Assembly: GCF_036182465.1 (NCBI RefSeq)
Contig: NZ_CP108081.1
Coordinates: 8,432,001-8,496,000, forward strand
DNA from: Streptomyces sp. NBC_00258
Lineage (GTDB): Bacteria; Actinomycetota; Actinomycetes; Streptomycetales; Streptomycetaceae
Length of the DNA: 64,000 nt
Reading direction: 5' to 3'
Notes under the pieces: generated by a model
Told to the model about the DNA's origin: nothing
The model's input: the letters and a program-made list of their open reading frames with translations, nothing else
Databases searched by the model: none
Position numbers and translations under genes: made by a program
In this document: positions 8,766 to 17,308 of the stretch, piece after piece
Layout: the number at the start of each line of letters is the position of its first letter
Position numbering within the stretch: position 1 is the stretch's first letter

Positions 8766-9575
8766 CTCCTGCGTGCAGCACTTCACGCTGCCGCCGCCCT
8801 TGAGTAGTTCGCTGAGGTCCATGCCGATCGGCTCGTACCCGCGTTCCCTGAGCGGGTCGAAGAGGCCGGTCGCGGACTGCGGAAGCAGCACGTGCAGACC
8901 GTCGGAGACGGCGTTCAGGCCGAGCGCGGCCGCGTCGTCGTCGCCCGCGAGGAGCGCGTCCGGGAAGAGCCGGCGCAGCACCTCGCGGCTGCCGGGGGAG
9001 AAGGCCGGCGGGTGGTACATGACCTGGTCCGTCGCGTCGTCGAGTACGGCGAGGGCGGTGTCCAGGTGGTAGTAGCGGGGGTCGACCAGGTCGAGCCCGA
9101 TCACCGGCCGCCCGAAGAACTCCTGCGCCTCGCCGTGCGAGAGGGGGCTGGCCCGGAAGCCGCGTCCGGCGAGCACGTACGAGGCGGTGACGGCGAAGTC
9201 GCCCTCGCCCTCGTTGATGTGGACCGGTTCGTGGACGCGGTCGAAGCCGTTCGTGCGGAACCAGTCCAGGTGCGCCTCGGCCTCCTGCTCCCGCTCGCGG
9301 AAGGCGAAGCGGGCGCCCAGGACCCGGCCGTCGACCACCGTCGCGCCGTTCGCCGCGAACACCATGTCCGGCAGGCCGCGGCGGGGGGTGAGTTCCTCGA
9401 CGGTGTGGCCGAGGGTGCGGTAGCGGTCGCGGAGGTCTTCCCACTGGGCGACGGCGAGGGGGACGTCGACCGGCTTGGCGGGGTCCATCCAGGGGTTGAT
9501 GGAGTACGTGACCTCGAAGTGTGCGGGTGAGCACATCAGGTAGCGCCGGGGTGTGGCGCGGCGGGGAAGGTGCAA
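8754..9575 (-). CDS. ddaH: Dimethylarginine dimethylaminohydrolase (DDAH)
   Basis: Guanidino-group hydrolase of 273 residues that turns methylated arginine into citrulline and methylamines. The pentein fold is recognised by LPDMVFAANGATVV near the N-terminus, GEGDFAV in the middle, the catalytic His in RYYHLDTAL and the nucleophilic Cys near the C-terminus (VKCCTQELRV). A TTG start at 9575 is chosen because AAGGAG lies 6 bases upstream; the frame runs on to an ATG at 9626 without a ribosome site. It overlaps the convergent methyltransferase gene by 12 bases. Arginine deiminase relatives share the fold but are longer, so DDAH is preferred. Confidence 0.85.
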   Translation of the reverse strand: MHLPRRATPRRYLMCSPAHFEVTYSINPWMDPAKPVDVPLAVAQWEDLRDRYRTLGHTVEELTPRRGLPDMVFAANGATVVDGRVLGARFAFREREQEAEAHLDWFRTNGFDRVHEPVHINEGEGDFAVTASYVLAGRGFRASPLSHGEAQEFFGRPVIGLDLVDPRYYHLDTALAVLDDATDQVMYHPPAFSPGSREVLRRLFPDALLAGDDDAAALGLNAVSDGLHVLLPQSATGLFDPLRERGYEPIGMDLSELLKGGGSVKCCTQELRV

Positions 9576-9673
9576 GGAGGGCTCCTTACGTGGACCGCGG
9601 GTACCGCGGGGGCAGTTGGTGCCCATGGTGCGCCGCGAGCGGGCCTCTCGTCGGGAGCCGAACGGGTTGTCTT

Positions 9674-9860
9674 TCGCCCCCGCCGCCCCTACCCGTCCCG
9701 TCCCTGGGGGCTGCGCCCCCAGACCCCCCTTGTCGGCCTGAACGGCCTCGTCCTCAAACGCCGGACGGGCTAATAGTTAGCCCCTCCGGCGTTTGAGGAG
9801 CGGGGGTTCGGGGGCTGGCCCCCGAAAAGGGACGGGAATGGGTAGGGGCGGCGGGGGCGA
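9674..9860. repeat. Long imperfect inverted repeat between ddaH and a TetR gene
   Basis: Two arms of about 90 bases mirror each other around CTAATAGTTAG near 9770-9780. Outer ends: TCGCCCCCGCCGCCCCTACC on the left and its complement on the right; inner ends CTCAAACGCCGG and CCGGCGTTTGAG. Each arm also holds a small hairpin (GGGGGCTGCGCCCCC; GGGGGCTGGCCCCC). It resembles a non-coding repeat of the MITE type, with no coding capacity. It occupies the divergent promoter region of ddaH and the TetR gene. Confidence 0.85.
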
Positions 9861-9900
9861 GAACCATCGCCCGGCGAGACGGAGCGTCTTGTCTGCCTGG

Positions 9901-9906
9901 TAAATT
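9901..9906 (+). promoter_or_regulatory. Possible -10 box for a leaderless TetR transcript
   Basis: TAAATT stands out in GC-rich DNA and ends 6 bases before the ATG at 9913, with no ribosome site between. A short dyad AGACG-GAG-CGTCT at 9877-9889 lies over the expected -35 region and could be an operator for the regulator itself. This is inference only. Confidence 0.4.
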
Positions 9907-9912
9907 GGGCGT

Positions 9913-10569
9913 ATGGCTCACACGTCCGCCCAGCCCCCGCAGAAGCCCGCCCCCGACTCCAGCCGCCGCAGCGAGAAGTCCCGCCGGGCGATCTACGACG
10001 CCGCCCTCGCCCTCGTGACCGAGGTCGGTTACCCCAAGACCACCATCGAGGGCATCGCCGCCCGCGCGGGAGTCGGCAAGCAGACGATCTACCGGTGGTG
10101 GTCGTCGAAGGCCGACGTCCTGCTGGAGGCGTTCATCGATCTGAGCGCCCAGGCGGCGGAGACGGCCGCCCGACCGGAGGTCATCGGGGAGCAGGCGACG
10201 TACGAGATCCCCGACACCGGCGACCTGGAGGCCGACCTCAAGCTGGTGCTGAGGGCCACGGTCGACGAGCTGCTCGATCCCAGGTTCGAGGCCCCGTCGC
10301 GGGCACTGGCCGCCGAGGGTGTCGTCAACGAACAGGTCGGCCGGGAGTTCGTCGGCAAGCTCCTCGAACCGCAGCTCCAGCTGTATGTGAAGCGCTTGCG
10401 CGCCGCACAGGACCAAGGCGCCGTGCGCACCGACGTCGACCCGCGCATCGCCCTGGAACTCTTCGTCTCGCCACTCGCCCAGCGCTGGCTCCAGTACACG
10501 GGCCCCATCACGTACGAGTACACGGACAAGCTCGTCGAGTACGCCCTCTACGGCCTCGCCCCTCGCTGA
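9913..10569 (+). CDS. TetR/AcrR family transcriptional regulator
   Basis: Repressor-type DNA-binding protein of 218 residues. The TetR N-terminal helix-turn-helix is clear at about 20-66: ALVTEVGYPKTTIEGIAARA then GVGKQTIYRWWSSK. The C-terminal ligand domain has LDPRFEAPSRAL and RVDPRIALELF-like text found in TetR_C_11-type regulators. The ligand is unknown. The gene is divergent from ddaH across the long inverted repeat, so it may control ddaH or itself. Its 3' end overlaps the convergent GDPD gene by 22 bases. Confidence 0.92.
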   Translation: MAHTSAQPPQKPAPDSSRRSEKSRRAIYDAALALVTEVGYPKTTIEGIAARAGVGKQTIYRWWSSKADVLLEAFIDLSAQAAETAARPEVIGEQATYEIPDTGDLEADLKLVLRATVDELLDPRFEAPSRALAAEGVVNEQVGREFVGKLLEPQLQLYVKRLRAAQDQGAVRTDVDPRIALELFVSPLAQRWLQYTGPITYEYTDKLVEYALYGLAPR

Positions 10570-11426
10570 CTCCCAGCCTGCCGACCCCCCGCCCGCCGGT
10601 CCGCCGCCCGTGCCAGCCGGCCCGGCGCGTCCGTGATGATCCCGTCGCAGCCGAGCGCGAGGGCGCGGTCGCGCTGTGCCGGGGTCACCACGGTGTGCGC
10701 CCACACACGGGGGATGCCGGACCTGACCGCCCGTACGAGATCGCGGTCGCGGGCCTTGTGGTCCACGTCCAGGACGTCCACGAACGACCGCCACCGCTCG
10801 GGCCGGTCCGTACGCATCTGCCGTGCGGACCGCCACAACTGCGAGACCAGGCCCATGCGGTGGGCCCGCCACGCCACCGCCGGGTGGTTGGAGTTGACCA
10901 GCACCGAGCGGGTCAGGCCGCGTGACCTGATCATCGCGGCGAGGGCCGACAGGCTCCGCGGGTCCTTGGCCTCCAGCATCAGCACCACCCGACCGCCGAA
11001 ACGGTCCAGCACCTCGGCGAGCGTCGGCGGCCGCTCGGAGCGCCAGCTCCCCGGCAGCCCGTCCCCGGGGCGCAACCGGACCCCCTCCCAGTCCCGCCGG
11101 TCGAGCGCGTCCACCGGGCCGCCCATGAAGGTCGTGCGGTTCAGGGTCGCGTCGTGCATGACCACCATCGTCCCGTCGCGCAGCATCCGGGTGTCCAGGT
11201 CGAGCACCTCGGCCGTACCGCGCTCGTACGCGGCCATGAGGCCCGACATGCTGTTCTCCGGCACCTCCCGGGCGCCGCCGCGGTGGGCGGTGTGGACGAT
11301 GCGGGGGAGTGCGGACACCGTCAGGGGGCCGGCGCCCCATTCGAGCGGAGTGATCGCCCCGCCCTGCCCCACGAGGGCCAGCGACGTGAGACCCGCGATA
11401 CCCGACAGCGCAGTCCGTGTGACCAT
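10548..11426 (-). CDS. Glycerophosphodiester phosphodiesterase family protein
   Basis: Hydrolyses glycerophosphodiesters to glycerol 3-phosphate and an alcohol; 292 residues. The GDPD signature is present: HTAHRGGAREVPENSMSGL (His-Arg-Gly and PEN), then LDLDTRMLRDGTMVVMHD with the second catalytic His. The usual ExD metal pair here reads Asp-Leu-Asp, a conservative change. IRSRGLTRSVLVNSN and RVWAHTVVT fit later strands. The hydrophobic N-terminus (TALSGIAGLTSLALVG) may be a signal or anchor, which would place the enzyme outside the membrane. ATG at 11426 chosen; the frame opens at 11504 with text unlike the family. Confidence 0.9.
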   Translation of the reverse strand: MVTRTALSGIAGLTSLALVGQGGAITPLEWGAGPLTVSALPRIVHTAHRGGAREVPENSMSGLMAAYERGTAEVLDLDTRMLRDGTMVVMHDATLNRTTFMGGPVDALDRRDWEGVRLRPGDGLPGSWRSERPPTLAEVLDRFGGRVVLMLEAKDPRSLSALAAMIRSRGLTRSVLVNSNHPAVAWRAHRMGLVSQLWRSARQMRTDRPERWRSFVDVLDVDHKARDRDLVRAVRSGIPRVWAHTVVTPAQRDRALALGCDGIITDAPGRLARAADRRAGGRQAGSQRGARP

Positions 11427-11595
11427 GCCGACACCGTAGGCGGGCAAATCGTCACAAAGTATGCAATGACACTCGATCGGTGACCCGGTCGGGCATCGTC
11501 CCACCTACCCCGGATGTGGGCTCCGGCCCCCCAGGGCGCAGGATGGTGGGACCATAGGGCATGCTGTCCGCACAACAGCCAGGGCGAGGGGATCG

Positions 11596-12333
11596 ATGAG
11601 CGCAGAGATGGGCCGCCGCTCGGGCGGGCAGGGCAGGATCTCCCAGTGGCTGCGTGGCCGACGAGGCCCCTCGACGGCCGACGCCGCGGACGATGCCTCG
11701 GGTCGTGAGGAACTGCTGCTTGCCGCCGCCGGAGCCGGGCTGCCGCTCGCGCCCGCCGCCCACCCCTCCGCCTACCGATGTTCCTGCGACCGTGTCGGGT
11801 GTCCCACCCCCGCGCGGCACCCGGTGTCCTTCGCCTGGCAGACGCAGTCCACGACCGACCGGGCGCAGATCGAGCGGTGGGCCCGGCATCAGCCGCTGGC
11901 CAACTTCATCACCGCGACCGGCATGGTGCACGACGTGCTGGACGTTCCGCTGGAGGCGGGGCAGGAGGCGCTGGAGCGGTTGCTCGCGCTCGGCGTCGAG
12001 GTCGGGCCCGTCGCGGTGTCCGGGGGTGACCGGATGCTCTTCTTCACCGCCACGCGGGGTACGCCCGAGGACGAGGACGAGTGGTGGCCGTGTGAGCTGG
12101 ACTGTCATCCGGAGACGATGGATGAGCATCCGGGGCTGCGGTGGCACTGCCGTGGGTCTTATGTGCTGGTGCCGCCGGCTCGGTTGCCGGGGGAGTTGGC
12201 GGTGGAGTGGGTGCGGGGGCCGGAGCATGGGCTGCCGGATCCTTTGTCGTTGCTCGAGGTGCTTACCGATGAGTGTGCTCGGTATGCGGGGGTTGAGCGG
12301 GACCATGTTGCGGCGTGGCCCCTTCGGGGCTGA
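11596..12333 (+). CDS. Stand-alone bifunctional primase/polymerase (Prim-Pol) domain protein
   Basis: Protein of 245 residues matching the Prim-Pol domain (Pfam Prim-Pol, PF09250) seen in plasmid and phage replication proteins and in many short actinobacterial proteins. After a basic tail (1-45) come APAAHPSAYRCSCDRVGCPTPARHPVSFAW, where Cys-rich text and the HP motif are typical, then WARHQPLANFITATGMVHDVLDVP (the DxD-type acidic site is represented by DVLDV) and RGSYVLVPPARLPG. No helicase domain follows, so replication activity is doubtful; short actinobacterial forms have no proven role. No phage genes are near. ATG at 11596 is used; 11581-11590 has GGCGAGGGG as ribosome site. Confidence 0.8.
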   Translation: MSAEMGRRSGGQGRISQWLRGRRGPSTADAADDASGREELLLAAAGAGLPLAPAAHPSAYRCSCDRVGCPTPARHPVSFAWQTQSTTDRAQIERWARHQPLANFITATGMVHDVLDVPLEAGQEALERLLALGVEVGPVAVSGGDRMLFFTATRGTPEDEDEWWPCELDCHPETMDEHPGLRWHCRGSYVLVPPARLPGELAVEWVRGPEHGLPDPLSLLEVLTDECARYAGVERDHVAAWPLRG

Positions 12334-12388
12334 CGCCGCCCCGACCCCTGCCCTGCCTCGCTGATTGCTCTGCCTGCGGGCCGCATGT

Positions 12389-12534
12389 GGCTGGTCGCGC
12401 AGTTCCCCGCGCCCCTAAAAGACTGCGCCGTTCCCCGCGCCCCCAAAGCTGCGCCCGCGCCCTAAAGATGCGCAGTTCGCCGCGCCCCTAAAAGCCAAAA
12501 GACTGCGTCGTTCCCGCGCCCCTGAAGGGGCGGG
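12389..12534. repeat. Cluster of decayed interspersed repeat copies
   Basis: One full copy, GGCTGGTCGCGCAGTTCCCC plus GCGCCCCT at 12389-12416, is followed by at least three shortened copies (GTTCCCCGCGCCCCC near 12430, GTTCGCCGCGCCCCT near 12476, CGTTCCCGCGCCCCT near 12510). It lies between the convergent stops of the Prim-Pol gene and the lipoprotein gene. No gene is seen here. Confidence 0.7.
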
Positions 12535-12543
12535 ACGCACCCC

Positions 12544-13548
12544 TTACTCGCCCTTCGCCGCCGTCAAACCCTGAATCCTGCCCAGGAACTCCACCTGTTG
12601 GTTCGCCGCGTCCTTGGCGGGGTCCAGTACTGCCTGGTTGGAGATGGACTCCAGGGTGAGGGACTGTTTTGGTTCGCCGGTCATGAGGGCCTTGACGTCG
12701 GCGTTGGTGACGTTGATGGGGACGCCCTGGGCCGCTGTCTGCTTCTGGTAGTGGCGGGTGGTGAAGAAGACGAGGGCGCCGCCGGTGGTGGTGCGCAGGG
12801 CCACCGGGGCGTAGTCGCCGGAGGTCAGGGGCTCGTCGATGTACTGCTGCGCGAGGCCGGGGCGGCTCGCGCTCTTCGTGCGGTCGGAGCGCCACTTGGT
12901 GGTGTGGGTGCCCGCGGCGAAGGTGTCGCCGCCGTCCTTGAGGTAGGTCGCATAGCCCTGGGGGAGGTCCCCGGGCGCGACCGCCAGGTCCGCCGCGGTC
13001 GCCGTGACCGGTTCCGCCCAGCCGTCCTTGTCCTTAGTGAAGTCCGGCACCTCTTCGGCTGCGACGATCGTCAGATACGAGACCTGCCACACGTCGTCGG
13101 CGCCGCCCCGGGTGAACACCAGCAGCCAACGGTCCTCGCCACGCCCCTTGTTGGCCTTCGAGTCGGTGACGAACCAGCGCGGCCAGCCCGCCTTCTTCGG
13201 GATCGTGAACTCGGTGTCGCTCAGCTTCAGCGGCACGTAGTCGGGGTTGCCGCCCGGCTGGTTCTTGCCGCCGGCCTTCAGCTTCGCGCCGTCGATGTCC
13301 CCGAGGGCACCCGTGACCCGGTCCGCGTCCAGGGACGGGTCGTTGGCACCGTTGGCCTCGTTGTAGGCGGCGGTGAAGTCCTTCAGCGCACGCGCGGCCT
13401 CGGTCCTGGTCGCCCCGGGGAGGATCTCCCGTTCCCCGTGCACCACCACGCACCCGCTCGCCGTCACCGACAGCACGGTCACGGATGCCGCCGTCAGCGC
13501 GCTCCGGCCAAGCCTGCGAGGCCTACGAGGGCCGTGATCCCTGCTCAT
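12544..13548 (-). CDS. Probable secreted lipoprotein of unknown function
   Basis: I do not recognise the family. The protein has 334 residues. Its N-terminus is a basic stretch, then LTAASVTVLSVTASGCVVVHG: a signal peptide ending in a weak lipobox (ASGC, Ala instead of Leu at -3). The mature part is soluble and charged, with no cofactor motif; similar actinomycete proteins are annotated as hypothetical or lipoproteins. It lies 162 bases downstream of efeU on the same strand, and could belong to the efe transcript, but its start region has no obvious iron box. Start ATG at 13548 gives the signal peptide its normal position. Confidence 0.75.
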   Translation of the reverse strand: MSRDHGPRRPRRLGRSALTAASVTVLSVTASGCVVVHGEREILPGATRTEAARALKDFTAAYNEANGANDPSLDADRVTGALGDIDGAKLKAGGKNQPGGNPDYVPLKLSDTEFTIPKKAGWPRWFVTDSKANKGRGEDRWLLVFTRGGADDVWQVSYLTIVAAEEVPDFTKDKDGWAEPVTATAADLAVAPGDLPQGYATYLKDGGDTFAAGTHTTKWRSDRTKSASRPGLAQQYIDEPLTSGDYAPVALRTTTGGALVFFTTRHYQKQTAAQGVPINVTNADVKALMTGEPKQSLTLESISNQAVLDPAKDAANQQVEFLGRIQGLTAAKGE

Positions 13549-13710
13549 CGGTACCGTCACCTTCCCCTTCCCGGAGGGGAACCCTACCGGGGCCGGGGAG
13601 CACGTGGACGGCGGGATCACGTACCGCGCCCGCACCGTGATCCAGCGCGCCCCGCCATGTCCCCAAACGTCCCTGTCGGACCTCTTCCGGACCTCTTCCC
13701 GGGCCTCTTC

Positions 13711-14562
13711 TCAGACCTCTTCGCGCACCGGTGCGGCCGCCGGCTTCGCCTTGTCCTTGCCCGGCCGTGAGGGGGCCAGGAAGAAGGCGAGGGTCGGCAC
13801 CAAGTACAGGGACCACACGACGACCTGGAGGACCGTCGGATCGGGCTGGAAGTTGAAGACGCCCTTGAGGAGCGTGCCGTACCAGCTGTCCGGCGGGATG
13901 GTCTCGCTGATGTCGAAGGCCTTGTTCGTCAGACCCGGCAGGAAGTCGGCCTCCTGGAGGTCGTGGAAGCCGTACGCGAGAACGCCCGCGGCCACGACGA
14001 CCAGCATGGCGCCGGTCCACGTGAAGAACTTGGCGAGGTTGATGCGCAGGGCGCCCCGGTAGAAGAGGTAGCCGAGCACGACCGCGGTCGCGATGCCCAG
14101 CAGCACGCCGATGAGCGGGCCCTCGGTGCCGTCGCTGGACGCGCGTACGGACGTCCAGACGAACAGGGACGTCTCCAGGCCCTCGCGTCCCACGGCCAGG
14201 AACGCGGTCGCGACCAGCGCACCCGTGCCCATCTGCAGCGCCGCGTCCAGCTTGCCGTGCAGGTCGGCCTTCAGATGGCGGGCCGTACGCCGCATCCAGA
14301 AGACCATCCACGTGACCAGGCCGACCGCGATGATCGACAGCGAGCCGCCGAGTGCCTCCTGCGCCTCGAACGTCAGCTCCTGGGAGCCGAATTCGAGCGC
14401 GCACCCGAAGCCGAGGGCCAGACCCACCGCGATGGCGATGCCGATCCAGATCGGCTTCAGGGCGTCCCGCCGGTCCGTCTTCACCAGGTACGCGATGAGG
14501 ATGCAGACGACGAGGCTGGCCTCCAGGCCCTCGCGCAGGCCGATCAGATAGTTCGCGAACAC
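13711..14562 (-). CDS. efeU: Iron permease EfeU (FTR1 family)
   Basis: Seven-helix membrane permease for ferrous/ferric iron, 283 residues. The two REGLE motifs that define FTR1/EfeU are present: IGLREGLEASLVV in helix 1 and AVGREGLETSLFV in helix 4; their glutamates bind iron. The Lys/Ala-rich C-terminal tail is cytoplasmic. The gene follows efeB with only 3 bases between, and efeO lies upstream, so this is the complete efeOBU system with the order efeO-efeB-efeU. Iron is bound by EfeO, and EfeB supplies an oxidative step before transport through EfeU. Confidence 0.95.
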   Translation of the reverse strand: MFANYLIGLREGLEASLVVCILIAYLVKTDRRDALKPIWIGIAIAVGLALGFGCALEFGSQELTFEAQEALGGSLSIIAVGLVTWMVFWMRRTARHLKADLHGKLDAALQMGTGALVATAFLAVGREGLETSLFVWTSVRASSDGTEGPLIGVLLGIATAVVLGYLFYRGALRINLAKFFTWTGAMLVVVAAGVLAYGFHDLQEADFLPGLTNKAFDISETIPPDSWYGTLLKGVFNFQPDPTVLQVVVWSLYLVPTLAFFLAPSRPGKDKAKPAAAPVREEV

Positions 14563-14565
14563 GGC

Positions 14566-15948
14566 CTACGCCTCCTTGGAGTTCGTGGAGCTCTGAGAAT
14601 CCGTCGAGTCTTGCGAATCCTTCGAGAACAGGGCCCGGCCCCACCAGTCGTCCTTGTCGCGGACGCCCGGCGGGGCCGCGAAGACCGCTGAACCCACGTG
14701 CTGGATGTACTCGTTGAGCGCGTCGGCCGCCAGGCTCCGCTGCACCGGGATGAAGCCCTTGCGTACGTCCCGCTGGTACGCGAGGAAGAACAGGCCCGCG
14801 TCCAGGCGGCCGAGGCCGTCGGTGCCGTCCGTGAAGGAGTAGCCGCGGCGCAGGAGCGTGGCCCCGGCGTTGGTGTCGGGGTGCGCGAGCCGTACGTGCG
14901 CGTCGGGTTTCATCGCCTTCAGGAACGGCTTGTCCCGCTCCTTGGCCTTCCCGACCGGAGCGCCCTCGCCCTTGTCACGGCCGAAGATGTCCTCCTGCTC
15001 CTGGAGGGAAGTCCGGTCCCAGGTCTCGATGTTCATGCGGATGCGCCGGGCCACGAGATACGAGCCGCCGACCATCCACGCCGGGCCGTCCTTCTCCTCG
15101 ACCCACACGAACTTCTTCAGCCGGTCCGTCTCCGTGCCCGCGATGTTGCGGGTGCCGTCCTTGAACCCCATGAGATTGCGAGGGGTCTGGGCCTCCGGGG
15201 TCGTCGAGGACGTCTTGCCGAAGCCCAGTTGGGACCAGCGGATGACGACCTTGCCGAAGCCGATGCGGGCGAGGTTGCGGATCGCGTGCACCGCGACCTG
15301 CGGGTCGTCCGCGCATGCCTGGACGCACAGGTCGCCGCCACTGCGGTTCCCGTCGAGGTTGTCGCCCGCGAACTTCGGCAGGTCGACCAGGGCTTCGGGC
15401 CGCCGGTCCGCGAGGTCGAACTTGTCGAACAGGGACGGGCCGAAGCCGATCGTCAGGGTCAGCCGCGACGGTTTGAGGCCCAGTGCCTCACCGGTGTCGT
15501 CCGGCGGCGCCTCGGCCAGACCGCCGTACGCGCCCTCGCCGACCGCGTGCCCGGCGGTCATCCGCCGCGCGGCCTCGGTCCAGTCCTTCAGCAACTGGAC
15601 GAACGCGGCCCGGTCCGTCGTCTTCACGTCGAACGCGGCGAAGTGCAGCCGGTCCTGCACCGGGGTGGCGATGCCCGCCTGGTTCGTTCCGTGGAAGGCG
15701 ACCGCGGCGCCCGCGGCGGCGGCGGTCGGTTCCGCGTCGTCGCCGCCACGGGCCATCGCCACCGCACCGCCGGCCGCGGCGGCCCCGAGCGCGAGCCCGG
15801 CACCGCCCCAGCCGATCAGTGAACGCCGCGACGGAGTACGGGAGACGGAGTCCGTCGTCTCCTCGTTCCGGTCCGCGGCCGAGTCGTTCCGGTCCGTGCC
15901 TCCGTCGGTCCCGTCGGTGGCTTCCGTCGTGTTCGTGGTGTCCGTCAT
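14566..15948 (-). CDS. efeB: Dye-decolorising heme peroxidase EfeB (Tat-exported)
   Basis: Heme peroxidase of the DyP family, EfeB subgroup, 460 residues. A Thr/Asp/Asn-rich leader precedes a Tat signal (PSRRSLIGWGGAGLAL, about 38-55), so the folded heme protein is exported. The DyP signature GFKDGTRN holds the catalytic Asp; the proximal His and the conserved Arg lie further on near HVRLAHP and RRGYSFTDG. In E. coli EfeB acts at the cell envelope with EfeU and EfeO, and a heme-deferrochelatase role has been proposed but is disputed. Gap to efeO 28 bases, to efeU 3 bases: one operon. Confidence 0.95.
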   Translation of the reverse strand: MTDTTNTTEATDGTDGGTDRNDSAADRNEETTDSVSRTPSRRSLIGWGGAGLALGAAAAGGAVAMARGGDDAEPTAAAAGAAVAFHGTNQAGIATPVQDRLHFAAFDVKTTDRAAFVQLLKDWTEAARRMTAGHAVGEGAYGGLAEAPPDDTGEALGLKPSRLTLTIGFGPSLFDKFDLADRRPEALVDLPKFAGDNLDGNRSGGDLCVQACADDPQVAVHAIRNLARIGFGKVVIRWSQLGFGKTSSTTPEAQTPRNLMGFKDGTRNIAGTETDRLKKFVWVEEKDGPAWMVGGSYLVARRIRMNIETWDRTSLQEQEDIFGRDKGEGAPVGKAKERDKPFLKAMKPDAHVRLAHPDTNAGATLLRRGYSFTDGTDGLGRLDAGLFFLAYQRDVRKGFIPVQRSLAADALNEYIQHVGSAVFAAPPGVRDKDDWWGRALFSKDSQDSTDSQSSTNSKEA

Positions 15949-15976
15949 GGCGCCAGGGCCCCTCTTACGTCACGTC

Positions 15977-17131
15977 CTACTTCACGACGGCGGCGGCGAG
16001 CTTGGACAGGGGCTCCGCGAGCGCGTTCACCGCGTCGGAGAGCTCCTTGCGGTCGGCCTTGCCGACCTTGTCGTACGAGGTGAAGTCGTAGGAGGTCTTG
16101 TCCTCGCGGTACTTGTCGAGCAGCGTGTTCAGCGCCGCGAACTGCGTGTCGAGCTCCTTGGTCAGCGCCGCGTCGTTCTCCGAGGCGACCGGCTTCAGCA
16201 GCTCGTACGACTTCTCCGCGCCCTCGACGTTCGCCTTGAAGTCGACGAGGTCGGTGTGCGAGTAGCGCTCCTCCTCGCCGGTGACCTTGCCGGTGGCGAC
16301 CTCGTCGAGGAGTTCCTTGGCGCCGTTGGCCATCGAGGTCGGGGTGATCTCGGCCTTGCCGACGCGCTTCTGCCAGTCGGTGAGGTCGGTGATCAGCTGG
16401 TCGGCGAGCTCGGAGTCGCGGTCGGTGAGCTTCTTGTCCTGCCAGAGCGAGCGCTCCAGGCGGTGCCAGCCGGTCCAGTCCTTCTCCGGGTCCTGGCCCT
16501 CCTCCAGACCGTCCTCGCGCACGTCGACCTTCGGGTCGATGTCACCGAAGGACTCGGCGACGGGCTCGGTCCGCTCCCAGCCGATGCGCGAGCCGGCGTA
16601 CGCCTTCTTCGCGGCCTCGATGTCGCCGTCCTTGACCGCCTGCGCGAAGACCTTCGTCCTGGGCAGGGTCTCGTCGGCCTGCTCCTGCGCGTACTCGCGG
16701 TAGGCGGCGACCGCGGAGTCCAGGCGCGGGTCGCGCTTGGCGACCTTGCCGCTGCCGGTGGCCGTGACGTCCTGGCGGATGCCCTTGCCCTTCATGCCCG
16801 GCTTGCAGGCGATCCGGTAGTCGCCCTCCTTCACCTCGGCGGTGACCTTCTGCTTGGTGCCGGGACCGATGTTCTCGCGCTCGGTGACGATCCGGTCGTC
16901 CGGGAACAGGAGATAGACCTCGGTGACCTTGGAGCCCTTGTTCTCGACGTCTATCTGGATGTGCCCGGCAGGGAACTTCGTCTTCGACACCTCGCACTTG
17001 GAGTCCGTGGCGGTCACCTTGACGACGCGGTCGTCGCCGCCCGAGGCATCGCTCTTCTCGGTGCAGCCCGTGACAGCGGCCAGCGCCGCCGCGGTCACGG
17101 CGGCGGTGACGGAGAGTCGGACGGCTCGCAT
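15977..17131 (-). CDS. efeO: Iron-binding lipoprotein EfeO (cupredoxin plus imelysin/M75)
   Basis: Extracellular iron-binding protein of the efeUOB uptake system, 384 residues. The signal peptide ends in a lipobox (LAAVTGCTEKS), so it is membrane-anchored. An N-terminal cupredoxin-like domain (about 35-130) with KCEVSKTKFPAGHIQIDV is followed by the M75/imelysin domain, recognised by GWERTEPVAESFGDIDP and WTGWHRLERSLW. It is the first gene of the efe operon. Two DmdR-like iron box candidates lie 40-75 bases upstream, so low iron should switch it on. ATG at 17131 gives a standard signal peptide. Confidence 0.95.
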   Translation of the reverse strand: MRAVRLSVTAAVTAAALAAVTGCTEKSDASGGDDRVVKVTATDSKCEVSKTKFPAGHIQIDVENKGSKVTEVYLLFPDDRIVTERENIGPGTKQKVTAEVKEGDYRIACKPGMKGKGIRQDVTATGSGKVAKRDPRLDSAVAAYREYAQEQADETLPRTKVFAQAVKDGDIEAAKKAYAGSRIGWERTEPVAESFGDIDPKVDVREDGLEEGQDPEKDWTGWHRLERSLWQDKKLTDRDSELADQLITDLTDWQKRVGKAEITPTSMANGAKELLDEVATGKVTGEEERYSHTDLVDFKANVEGAEKSYELLKPVASENDAALTKELDTQFAALNTLLDKYREDKTSYDFTSYDKVGKADRKELSDAVNALAEPLSKLAAAVVK

Positions 17132-17187
17132 ACAGGCTCCAAGAGGGTCACAGGGGAGGCACAGAGTCTCGGTGAGGCTGCCCTAAC

Positions 17188-17206
17188 TTATCTGAGGCTT
17201 ACCTGA
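17188..17206 (-). promoter_or_regulatory. Candidate DmdR/IdeR iron box upstream of efeO
   Basis: TTATCTGAGGCTTACCTGA matches 14 of 19 positions of the Streptomyces DmdR1 consensus TTAGGTTAGGCTCACCTAA. A second, weaker match overlaps it at 17173-17191. The position, about 57 bases before the efeO start, suits repression by iron-loaded DmdR. Confidence 0.6.
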
Positions 17207-17308
17207 CTGAAAGCTGCCCGTCCAGTGATTCGACTCTCATTGGTGATGGATGGCCACGGCTTGATCACGGCGACTCAATCCACCCCCCACGAAACGGTCA
17301 AAGACCGG

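Noticed and set aside
12544..17131. Lipoprotein gene as a fourth member of the efe operon
   Set aside because: A 162-base gap and no known efe partner of this type; kept as separate.
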